Shown here: one piece after another, positions 46,800 through 56,973 of the stretch | How positions within the stretch are numbered: the stretch's first letter is position 1 | Layout of the letters: every line of letters starts with the position of its first letter | Program-made: the position numbers and the translations under genes | Notes under the pieces: generated by a model | Database searches by the model: none | What the model was told of the DNA's origin: nothing | Seen by the model: only the letters and a program-made list of their open reading frames with translations | DNA from: Stromatinia cepivora | Lineage: Eukaryota; Ascomycota; Leotiomycetes; Helotiales; Sclerotiniaceae | Assembly (NCBI GenBank): GCA_014898415.1 | Contig: RCTD01000001.1 | Span: forward strand, 1,116,001-1,180,000 | DNA: 64,000 bases | Direction: 5' to 3'

Positions 46800-47700
46800 G
46801 TTATTGGGATTCATGGAGCCAACAAACCTCCCGGCTACAATAGTATTCAGACTATCACCTCACATTCTGCGGGCACCCTCAGCTGTGCGTGGCTCCTCGC
46901 TCTTCTCCAGAAGACAGTGCACCAAGTCTGGGGTGGGTTGCTTCTCAAAGCCGGTATCCAAGCGTTCACCAATCTGCTTGGCGTCCACGCTGTCATCTCG
47001 AACCAGTCACCGATTCGATAAATGCGTGGGGATATGCGAAAAGCGAGCTGGATGAGCCAGGGTGCTGGGCTTGCTGGCCGGAGTAACGACAGCGCCCGTT
47101 ATAAACGTACCACCATGTGGTGGCAGTCTTGATTGTTGAGCATGTCAAAGGACTTGTTGAATACAAAGTCGCCCATTATATCGAACCCGAGCCAGTAGAA
47201 AGGGTCGTGCATTTTGCATGGCTTCGCGGTTATGATTTGGCTTTCAATTATTGTGCTGAGTATTTCGACGTGCTTGACTGTCTTTGCAAAGTGATTGGAG
47301 AGCGCTAGAGCAATGGGAGAAGATTCAGCATACTTCCGCTTCTAGAATACCAAAATAGACGATGAAGGGATATTTTTGGACTCACCTTGAGGGCTAAAAC
47401 ACTCTTACCACGCCCGGCGGCCTGCGTCGTGAAGACAGCGTGCTCTGGTTGTGAGGAGGGAGCCCTCTGGGAACAGCAGGTCATACCACTCTGATTTAAC
47501 ACACTCTGCCCTTGGGCCGTCGGTTGCGACAAAAACGTCAGGGTGGAAGATGGTGATTTCCGAGGGCTCTTCAAATCGGGGGTTTTTAGCAAGCATTCAT
47601 ACGAAATAGTGAGAGGGTTCAAAACCAGTTGTAATGAAATCACCGTATTCCTTCTGCAGCCCATCGAGGAGTAGATGGTTCTGGGATCTTCGACAGTTCT
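46800..47700 (-). pseudogene. N-terminal half of a decayed cytochrome P450
   Basis: Read on the minus strand: LLLDGLQKEYGDFITTG, then EITIFHPDVFVATDGPRAEC, SEWYDLLFPEGSLLTTR and LHDAGRRAW, the standard B-C helix region of fungal P450s (usually RRRVW). Further on come HDPFYWLGFDIMGDFVFNKS and FDML, then PDLVHCLLE, ending at GDSLNTIVAG, the start of the oxygen-binding I helix. A TGA lies at 47597-47599 and a TAA at 47405-47407 in frame, and a frame change is needed before the last block. Nothing after the I helix (ExxR, heme loop) follows. Confidence 0.75.
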
Positions 47701-47764
47701 ACACGTGAAAGAGCTTGCATACGCGCATATGAAAGGGTCCTTTGAACCTGGCACGCGTCATTGG

Positions 47765-48486
47765 TGGAAGTTTATGCGATAGATACTGGTAGCAATAAGA
47801 TGTAAATATCCAGCAGAATGTTACACGCTCCTTGGACAATGGCCAACGGTTCGATGCGAGCACATCTCGCTAGGGCGTCAGGTGTATTCCAAGACCCCCC
47901 AGGACATGGAGCACAGAAGTATGCCAGGACGGGCACGTTTACCATATATATAGCGAAGTCTGCCGCAAATCCAAAGTAGACTGCGTATCGAAAAATTTTG
48001 ATGGCTCCAAGTATCCGCAGATAGAACAAAAGAATGGGAATTCTTGAGAATAGGAATGTGAATGCAACCATATTGTTTTGAGCATATCGTTTCTGTTCAT
48101 AGTATGAGTCGAAGGTAAAGATAGTAGCGGAGTAGGAATGTAGAAGAATACCTTCCAATAAGTTTCGCTGAACCATATGACTGGAATGTCCCACATATGT
48201 CTAGATACCCAGGCCACTGAAGTTTGTTCAGCATACATAGATTACGCCGGCAGACCATTTCGCGGAGAGGTTTGCGTATAGACGTAGGCCAACAAACGTC
48301 ACGGTAAGGGCCAAGAATGTGACAGAGACTGCTATGATGGGCACCCCTTGAGAAGGCGGGTCGATCAGATTCACAGCCTCACCGGGTGGTGGGGGCTCTG
48401 ATAGCATAGTAGCCTTGATAGCTGCAATGGCGGCTGCTTGCGCAGAACTTGCCACGGCACTCAGTGAGATTGTTGCAGACATGACT
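47765..48486 (-). pseudogene. Truncated PTH11/SAT4-type integral membrane receptor relic
   Basis: On the minus strand, MSATISLSAVASSAQ starts at 48481; a helix follows (VPIIAVSVTFLALTVTFVGLRLYANL), then in another frame SRHMWDIPVIWFSETYWK, and after a canonical intron KRYAQNNMVAFTFLFSRIPILLFYLRIL, CAPCPGGSWNTPDA and GACNILLDIYILLLPVSI. This is the rhodopsin-like seven-helix family that includes Pth11. The stretch between the first helix and RHMWDIP is about 30 residues too short and out of frame, and the last helices and the tail are missing. Confidence 0.65.
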
Positions 48487-48619
48487 GCGTCAAAATGAAA
48501 CTGATTCAGAAGATTTAGTAAAGGAATATGGTGCTTGGGGAAATATAGATGAAGGGAAAATATTGGCAATATATATATAGGACCTGAATTGCTCTGATCC
48601 TTCGAAGCTGCAATCTTGC

Positions 48620-49662
48620 CAAATTTCGCTATGCTATGGCATAGTAGAATTTCAATATTAAGAAGTTCATGTACTGATGCAGATCACAGAAGAATTCTCT
48701 TCTGCTTCGCCAAGATTTGGTATGTGCTGCGATATGGTTGATAATTTCGAGGTGGTTCTTGCAGATGGTCGAATCATCAATGTCAATGCCAATGCGAATT
48801 CGGACCTGTGGACTGTGCTCAAGGGAGGAAGTAACAACTTTGGGATTGTGACCCGGCTTGACATGAGAACTTTTCCACAAGGTAAACAGTGGGCTGGGAT
48901 CGTCATATATCTGATTTCCACCCTGGATGAAAACTTCAAGGCACTTGCCAGTATGGAGAACACTTGGGACCCATATGCTTCAATGAAGCTGAGCATAACA
49001 TTTTCAACTCAAACAAAGTTTACCATTGCATCAAACTTTGAATACACCAAGGAAGATGGCGCACCCGCTGTCTTCAAATCTTTCATGGATATCAAGCCCC
49101 AATACAGAAATACAATGAAGATCGCGACGCTCAGTGAAACTCCAGAGACACCCAGAAAATGCAAGCCAATGGAGTTCGCCGGATCTTTGCTACTACGTCC
49201 TTTCAATTTTCTATTGCCCATTTGCAAAACGTGTACGCTCTCTTCAGAAGTGCGGTCGCGTCTGTGGAAGATATTAAAGGTATGCGCTGGACCCTGACGT
49301 ACTGGCGTCTCCATAGCTCAACTACCAACAAGTCAGCGGCACATGGAGGTAACTCAACAGGTCTTGATACTTCGCAAGGCTCTCTTGTTCTATGTATATT
49401 GACCTACTCTTGGGTAGACGCATCTGACGATGCATGCATGGATGGGGCGGCCAAATAGTTTATCGAGGAAGTTGATGACTCTAGTAAGAGTGCGGGATTG
49501 TTCAATTGATATAAATATCTTAATTACTCGGCGGGTTACCAAGACCCGATCAGTGGATATGGTGATGAGATGAAAAGCAGCTTGCAAGCTGTGAGCAAGA
49601 AGTATGATCCTGAGGGGTTTTTCCAGACTGTTGTTCCAGGTGGATTCAAGATATCAATTTAG
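48620..49662 (+). pseudogene. C-terminal two thirds of a decayed BBE-type FAD oxidase
   Basis: The frame begins without a proper start at SSASPRFGMCCDMVDNFEVVLADGRIINV, the middle of a berberine-bridge-type flavoprotein, and continues DLWTVLKGGSNNFGIVTRLDMRTFP. The N-terminal flavin-attachment part (RNTGHD type) is missing. Near 49160 the homology moves to another frame (RIFATTSFQFS..VASVEDIKG), a stop follows after SAGLFN, and the typical end GYGDEMKSSLQ, KKYDPEGFFQTVVPGGF is still readable up to 49660. Confidence 0.8.
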
Positions 49663-50118
49663 GAAACGTTGGTAGAGTTGACAGATAGAACTTATGGGTA
49701 ATTACAAGAGCTTATCTCGAGTTCGAGTAGAAAGGTAATCATAATGAATTTTTTCGAATTTTAATAGGTATACCACTGTAGCTGTTTCTGGGGAGGAAGT
49801 TAATTCTATCCTACAATCCTCCGGCACGGAAAAACAATTTTATCTTCCTGATATAGAACGCCAAGCCGTGAAGCTTTTCTCTTACACCAACAGCACCAAA
49901 ATTAGGACGAAAAACATAGCTCCGAGAATACATGCACAAATTATCTTGATTGCGTTAATTGAGTATATACTTAAATCTGCTGCACCGAGATCCCCAATAA
50001 GAAGCCTTCCACTCAGACCAATTATCTTTCAGTCGATCAGACAGCCATGAATCCTGCCACGAACCTTGCTATCACTGAAAGTAATCCTCCGTGGCTTAAC
50101 CATATAAGCTCAGCTTGC
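49663..50118. other. Intergenic between relics
   Basis: 450 bp, nothing recognised. Confidence 0.45.
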
Positions 50119-50930
50119 TCAAATTCCATGTAGCTTATCCTCAGCAGGATTTGGACGAGGTGTAATACGAACGAAGAAATCCTTCTGTTGGAATACCTCA
50201 TGGCACCTACTATCCCAAGGACGGGCAGGATTTACGATTACAATGTCCCACCGTCGAAAAACCTCGGCAAAAAACTTGCGCATCATCATCATTGCCAAGT
50301 TTATACCCAAACAGCGTGTGGTGCCCATATTGAAAAGTAGTTCATGTACCCGGTCCATCTGTCGGAGCTGTGGTTGTGGTGTCTCTAACCAGCGCTCTGG
50401 TCTAAACATATCTGCGTCGGTTCCAAAGGTTCCTTCATGCCTTAGAAGGCCCCTCATGTTTACTCCGATGTCAACTCCGCCGGGTACATTTATTTATCCC
50501 ACCAAGAGTATCACCCTCCGGAGGTGTTACGCGCTGCCGCAGTGCGGTGACTGGTGGAAAGAGTAGTAGTCCTTTAATAATACAAGCGTGAAGATGTGGC
50601 AGGTTTCTGGCGGATGCGTATGATGCAAGCTGTGATGGGGATTGATGTCTGTAACTGGTGGAGATTTCTAAGATCAGGCGCGTGTAGACGGGTGGTGACG
50701 TAATAATGTGAAGAAGGATACCTCTAATAGCTGTGGCAGTTGTGTCGGATCCTACAAAACTGAGACATCTTAGTGATGATCATCATTGATGAATGGGATA
50801 GTTGCCTTACAGTGCTATGACCATTTCGGTCTCGGCTTGAGAGCGATCCATTTCCCGATCTAGCCAGGCTGCCAGTAGCAGCCTGAGCGAGCTTTATGCC
50901 TTTAGCTTTATCACACTGCTTTTCTTAATG
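50119..50930 (-). pseudogene. C-terminal half of a second decayed cytochrome P450
   Basis: Minus strand: AAWLDREMDRSQAETEMVIAL, an intron, then the I-helix GSDTTATAIRGILLHI, LFPPVTALRQRVTPPEGD, GVDIGVNMRGLLRHEGTFG, FRPERWLE, and the heme loop FNMGTTRCLGINLA with its Cys, through to the normal C-terminus. The K-helix reads ACIIKGLLLFPP where the family has an ExxR motif, so both the Glu and the Arg are lost, and a frame change with stops separates GDTLGG from VDIGVNMRG. This I-helix overlaps the end of the other relic, so it is a different P450. Confidence 0.75.
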
Positions 50931-51610
50931 TATGAAGCGCTGAACTTGGCCAAATCGAGACCGGAGAGACATACAATGCTACACAACTACCATTGGCCCA
51001 CTCTTGGTTGTTGGAGTAAGCTAGCGTTATACTTGCCTGCTCCGATACCTAATGCACCAGCCCCGCTAAAGGTAGTAAGAACGGGTAATAAACGCCCTGT
51101 TTTATTGCTAAATCAAAACCCAAAAAAGAAATGAACAGATCCTAGAACGCACTTTCAATTGTATTCTACAAACAACTACGGGGCTACTAATGCACCAGCT
51201 CTCCTGCATGTAACAAACATGTGATTGCCCTCGTTTCCGCCCCTGTTAGGTGTTATTGATGCATATCAAAACAATTGCGATCTCCCGGCAAATCAAAATA
51301 GGCCGCACCAACTGCTGATAGCTTCATATATCCATGTATGAAGCTCGCAATGAGGTGCAAGTTCTACGAAGAGTAAGCTCTGATTATCAATTAAAGTAGG
51401 ATACCGACTATACCAAAGTTGTGGTCAATTTTATGGATCATGGGAAGTATTATGCAACAAAATGAGCTCAGTTAACTAGTCTCTACACCCAGCTAAACAT
51501 AAGGAAAACTTGGATGGCTGAATAGCCAATCACATAGACAGAAACGATTTCAAAATGAGGAGCTAAGCCTGAAAACAACACGTGCATTATCGAGGCCGGC
51601 AGACTTGGTC
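50931..51610. other. Intergenic between relics
   Basis: 680 bp; possible further traces of the P450 N-terminal part at 50930-51100 on the minus strand, not clear enough to call. Confidence 0.35.
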
Positions 51611-52735
51611 TCAAATCTTTGGCAGCCCTTTGAAGCCAGCTGTCATGAACAACCCCTCACAGACCATGTCTTTTTGAGCCTTGAGCTCATCCACATCCCA
51701 ATTTGCCCAAGTACAACGTCCTCTGAGGAATGTAGCTTCAGGACTAGCCATCCATACCAAGAAATGAGCTGGAAGCCGAACTAGAAATGGTAAGCCTAGT
51801 TAGAAATCTATGTGGCACTCCAAAGTATTGAGTGTTCTTACCTGTATCGACCGGCACTTTATCGGGAGTTGCACCTGTTCTGTAGAAGTTGTCCGTCTCA
51901 ACCATGCCAGGATTGACAGTTGCAACGAAGATGTTGGGATTCTCTGCCGCTATGAATTCGTAAGTCTTAGCCTGCGCAAGCTTCGACGAGACATAGGATG
52001 AAAGTCCAGGCAGATAGATGTGTGACGGGCAAAAGCGAAACATCTGAGGTCACGCCGAGGATGGCCGCTTGGGATGAATCCGCTGTTGGCAGAAATGCTC
52101 TGGTCGCTAGGAAAGTCCCATGAACATTTGTCTGTGCAAGCAGGGAAGTTAGTATAATCAGTAACCCCACCAAAGGATCAAATATTAAAAAGATATTATT
52201 GGTCTCAAAGCCTTTCCACCAGTCCTCCCCCTCCGATGAGGGGATTGGTGATGGCGTAGGGCAATAGCCTGAGCATATCACGAGGATGTTCCAATTGCCC
52301 ACTGCAGCAGCAGCGCTTTTCAAGCTTTCTGCCTTGGTCAAATCGGCAACATGCACCGAGTGCGATGCTTTGCTGGTCGATGGAATGGACTTAGCCGTCT
52401 CCTGAAGCGTGGCATCTGTTCGCCCCAATAGCGCGATATGAGCAGCTCCAGCAGAGGCAAAAGCAAAGGCAGTTTCCCGTCCGATTCCGCTTCCCTTCCA
52501 AGACCCGTCAAATTAGTAAATGCAATGCAAAGCTAAGAGACGAAGTAGAAAAAACAATAAGGGAAAAGAGTGACAAGGGAGAATTGGGAGCGATGATTTG
52601 AGATTGAAATCTACCCACACCTCCGATGATAACGACGGTCTTACCAGCTACACTAAGCTCCGAGCGCGAGGGCGAGATGCTCTCGTAAGTATCGTTGTGC
52701 CAAGTGGCAGTAGGGCAGGGGAATGGTGGTTGCAT
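51611..52735 (-). pseudogene. Short-chain dehydrogenase/reductase with a frameshift
   Basis: Minus strand exons 52735-52619 and 52494-52204 read LSVAGKTVVIIGGGSGIGRETAFAFASAGA, the SDR cofactor motif across a 124-bp intron, then LLGRTDATLQETAKS and WWKGFE. An apparent 72-bp intron (no GT donor) leads to TNVHGTFLATRAFLP and AAILGVTSDVSLLP. At about 52008 a frame change of one base is needed to reach LPGLSSYVSSKLAQA, the YxxxK active site (Tyr and Lys kept), and NPGMVETDNF. A last exon gives RLPAHFLVWMASPEATFLRGR to a stop at 51611. The frameshift makes the gene a recent pseudogene unless it is a sequencing error. Confidence 0.75.
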
Positions 52736-53918
52736 ATTGTAGGATACGGAGTTGTGTCCGATTTTGGAATGGCGGGAATTGCGGGAAAGTTGGACAGTAA
52801 GGAAGCTTAGAGGGAAGACTTAATCTGGGGACTTATATGGTTTTTTATGTCCAAAAATAGTCAGATTGCCAGCGTCTATTTAAACGCACGATTGCGGCGT
52901 TTTTTGTTACTCATCTTGAGGCAGCTACAATTTAGTTCTCTGTCTGGTCGGTCGTCCAGTAAATGTGGGCCTAAATAATGCAGCCACCCGGATGGGGTTG
53001 TTCTGATAGCATTGCATCCACTAGAGGCTTGAGTTTGGGCCCGAGGGGATGGTACCGAACATTTTAACGGCCGGGGTGTCTCGCCACTATTACTAGTACT
53101 TCAAATCAAATCAAAATGAATGGAGCTGAAAGAGGGATTTACTTGACCCTCAAACACCCCGGGGAGAACATTTCTGTTGATGGAATATTCGTGTGAGTGG
53201 AGACAAAATGCAAGTTGATTCACTGATTCAAATTTGTATGATTCATTGATTGAACCTGAAAAGACTTTTTCAAGCTGCACATTGTTATCGCATTTGAAGC
53301 TGGGAGCTATCAGAAAGGGTTTAGAAGGATAGCAGGCCTTCATAATCGGTGTGGGCTGATTTTTAGCCCCTCATAAAATGCATTTTGCAAGGGATAATCG
53401 TACGTGTGATATTACCAACCTAGGTTCCTTCCTATTCCCTTGACAAAACTGCATATGAAAATGCATGAAACATTCATTACAATTACCTATGCCTGTCATT
53501 GCTGTGATAAGACTGCGAAGGAAGAGTGATAGAAATTTGTTTTGGGTTTAGGTTAACGTTACAAGCTCGTACTTTCGTATAGCCCTGCCAATAAAAACTA
53601 GCCATTCACACAAACTGTAGTATTTATCCATTCTCTTCTTCAAAATTATGCAGATTGTGCCCATAAGCAACAGATCTCTCAAACAGTATAAAGCATCGTA
53701 TGTTGGCTGTGGTTGGTGTGACTATGCGGACGTCACTTTACATTGCTGCATATACTTGCCACCCCTTTTTTCAATATTCTGAAAAAACTTCTACAACTCT
53801 AAGAAAATCTCTCGGCTTAAGCTTCTGATTCTTTAAAGCACGACATGATTTTCTTTTCGTGTTGGAAGCCCTTCTAATCATCCGCATCTATCAACATTTC
53901 CCCATTCATTCACGTACC
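52736..53918. other. Divergent intergenic region
   Basis: 1.2 kb between the SDR start and the FAD oxidase start; promoter of the oxidase. No gene seen. Confidence 0.45.
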
Positions 53919-56010
53919 ATGTCTGACAAAGGACTAACCAAAACCCAAGTCAAAATCGTTGCCTGGACATCCATTACCGTTCTTTTGGGAGCGGTATGGT
54001 TTGCTACTTCGCAGTCATCACCCACCCAGCCTCAATGTCGCTGCTTTCCGGGTGACACGTGCTGGCCATCCTCTGGCAAATGGGATGCGTTCAACAAGAC
54101 TGTCGAAGGCAGATTGATAGCTACGATCCCAATTGCCAGTCCATGTCACGATACCTTCCCAGGCATCAGCTACAATGCCGACAAATGCGCCGAGATCCAG
54201 GCAAACTGGCCACGACCCGCGTTTCACGACGAGACTATACACTCCCCCATGGCCCCATTCTTTGCCAATATGAGTTGTGACCCGTTCACTCCTCGCGATG
54301 CTCAGTGTATCATAGGTACATATGTGCCTTATGCTGTTAACGCTTCTTGTGTTGCGGATTATCAGGCCACCTTGGCATTTGCGACGGAAAACAATATTCG
54401 TTTAGTCATCCGGAACACGGGTCATGATTATATGGGCAAATCTGCAGGCGCTAGTGCGCTGGCTTGTGAGTAGACATAGTCCTTCTTTCCGATCCCGAGC
54501 TCTAGCTTCACATGTTCTCTTCTGCATCCTCTTTATTTTCCAACGGCCACTGCAAACCCCTTTCCAGACAGGCAATCAGTAACTCCCTAATGATTAGTAT
54601 GGACTCATCACATCAAAGACAGATCTATTCTGGACTACAAGTCCATTGCTTACACAGGCAAGGCGATCAAAATAGGCGCTGGTGTACAAGCTTCGGAAGC
54701 CCAGGCAACAGCCAATGCTCAGGGTTATGTTGTTGTGGAAGGAGACTGCCCAACTGTTGGTATCGCGGGAGGCTACACTCAGGGAGGCGGGGCCAGCCCG
54801 CTTGGGTCTAAGTTTGGACTCGCAGCGGATCAAGTGTTAGAGTGGGAGGTGGTCACTGGAATGGGAGAACTTCTCACAGCGACGCCAAGTCAAAATTCGG
54901 ATTTGTACTGGGCTCTTTCTGGTGGTGGAGGCGGCACATATGGTGCTGTATTATCCATGACAGTGAAATTGCATAAAAACATGCCGACCGCCGGTGCTAC
55001 TCTTACCTTCATAGAATCATCCGACAAGTACTGGGACGTGATTCAAACATTCCTGGTAAATATGCCGGCAGTGCTTAAAGCAGGTGCTTCATTCTATTGG
55101 CAGGTTTTGCCCGGAAATGCGTTCTACATGCCACAGTCGTACTTGCCAAACGGAACCGCCGAAGACCTGCAAAAGTTGCTACAGCCCACACTCAAGGCAC
55201 CCAACCAAAGTAACATCTCATACGGTAAGCATGGCAGATCTAGTAGTTTCCCCATCTTTCCAGCCTTTAGCTAACAGCTAACTATAGCTTTCTCTTCTGT
55301 TGACTTCCCCGCGTTTCAGGACGCTTTCTATACTTTGAACCCTGACATAAATATCATGGAGCTCAATCTTGGGGGAAGTATCATTCCACGTTCTCTCGTG
55401 GCATCCAATAGCTCCGCCACCTCGTTAGTTAACGGCATCAAATCTATCTCGAATAATGGTGGTATCCTGGCAGGTGTCTCCATGGATGTTAGCCAGGCGC
55501 CTGCCCATCCTAATGCTGTCCATCCCGACTGGCGCAACTCGTTATTTCTGGCGTTCCTCGGCACGTAAGTCATTCTCAGCTTTGTACAAAGCTATATGTA
55601 ATCCTGTATAAACTTGACTAACAGCGCGAATCAGACTTTACAATCAATCCAACATGACCATTAATCTTCTCGGCCAAAAAACCGTGACTAACGTGCCAGT
55701 CCCGGCTCTGCAAAAGCTAGTCTCCAATCCTGCTGCGTACCTCAATGAAGCCGATTTTAATCAGCCAAATTGGCAGCAGGTTATTTATGGTGCAAACTAT
55801 GCAAAACTTTTGTCTATTAAGAACAAGTACGATCCAAATGGCATTTTCTGGGGTTCAACTGTCGTGGGAAGCGAAGCATGGGCGGCTCTGCAAGACAGGA
55901 CATTGAACGTATGGAGACCGGTTATTAGTCTAAATGTTCCTTTGCTATCGTATTCTATCATATTCAATCTCATAGAAAGAACAATCCTCCGCAAAATATT
56001 GGCTAATTAG
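53919..56010 (+). CDS. BBE-type FAD-linked oxidase, signal-anchored
   Basis: Exons 53919-54465, 54598-55224, 55288-55564 and 55635-56010 give 608 residues. It is a vanillyl-alcohol-oxidase fold enzyme of the berberine-bridge class, which oxidise alcohols, sugars or alkaloid-like metabolites with oxygen. A hydrophobic segment at residues 15-34 (VAWTSITVLLGAVWFA) is a signal peptide or anchor. The flavin site is NTGHDYMGKSAGA (His about 169), completed by LWTHHI across the first intron. DCPTVGIAGGYTQGGGASPLG carries the Cys (about 233) that in this class forms a second flavin bond. The C-terminus shows WQQVIYGANYAKLLSIKNKYDPNGIFW, the usual ending. All introns are canonical, with no lesions, in contrast to the neighbouring relics. 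Confidence 0.92.
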
Positions 56011-56973
56011 AATCTAGATGTGTCTTGAGGGGGTTAGGGGGTGGGATTTGTAGAATGATTTGGATAGAAGGATGGGCTAACTGAACGATCTAACCCAATT
56101 AGGTCATTGCCTTGATACATTCAGGGCTCAATAGCCTATATTATTCAATTCGAAAGTACCCTCATGATGGAATTCTGCTGATACATCGCCTAATTAGGCT
56201 TAGGCGTTCAGTTGGCCAGTTGTGCCCGTGGATTCTTCTATCGTATCAAAGAAGCGGGGCCGGGTCTCAAATAATTTCCCTTGACACACGATCGGAAGAG
56301 GCTTGTGCCGGTAAGCCTGGTAAGGTCGTATTGATTTAGTCGTAATGCTTGACAATCAATTGGCGATAGATTATGGTCTAGGTGAGAAAAGAGTGGTTCC
56401 TGGTGCATTTCTACTGGGCAAGGTCTACGAAATCCTTGTTGGAATTTCATCTAAAAGGGTATACGATACGTTGAGGTGTTGAGATCCAAAACTTCCTTTC
56501 GTCTCGAGTAGTTTGGGCCATTACAATCTCACTGTTTTATTCTTTCGAAGCAACTCATTAATAACATCGTATCCTTATGTTAATTAGGGCATTTTTTCAT
56601 TTCCTTTCCAATTTATGATACGATACCTACCATACAGTCATTGAAGCCTCTTTTCGTGAGTGATAAGCGAGATCGTTACGCGCCCGGATCTCAAGTTACA
56701 TACAATTACCACAACATTCGAAACTTGCAACGAAGCAGATGTACTTTTAGGTTTCATTCACATCTATTACTTCTACAAAAGGTTCATCGTTACATTTTCA
56801 CAGGCATTTTATGCCACCTTCCTATCTTCATTGAAACTTCAGCTTGGGAAGGAAATTGCGGAAGCGGCGCATTTCTCGATCCGACCCCGCTATTTAAGTA
56901 CTTGACACTCTGCGTACTTGACACTCTGCCAACATATGTCAATCCTTAGAATAGTTCTAATTTGTCCGTCTTC
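56011..56973. other. Intergenic region between FAD oxidase and P450
   Basis: 960 bp separating two intact plus-strand genes; promoter of the P450. No gene seen. A short duplication, TACTTGACACTCTG, lies at about 56897 and 56914. Confidence 0.5.
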
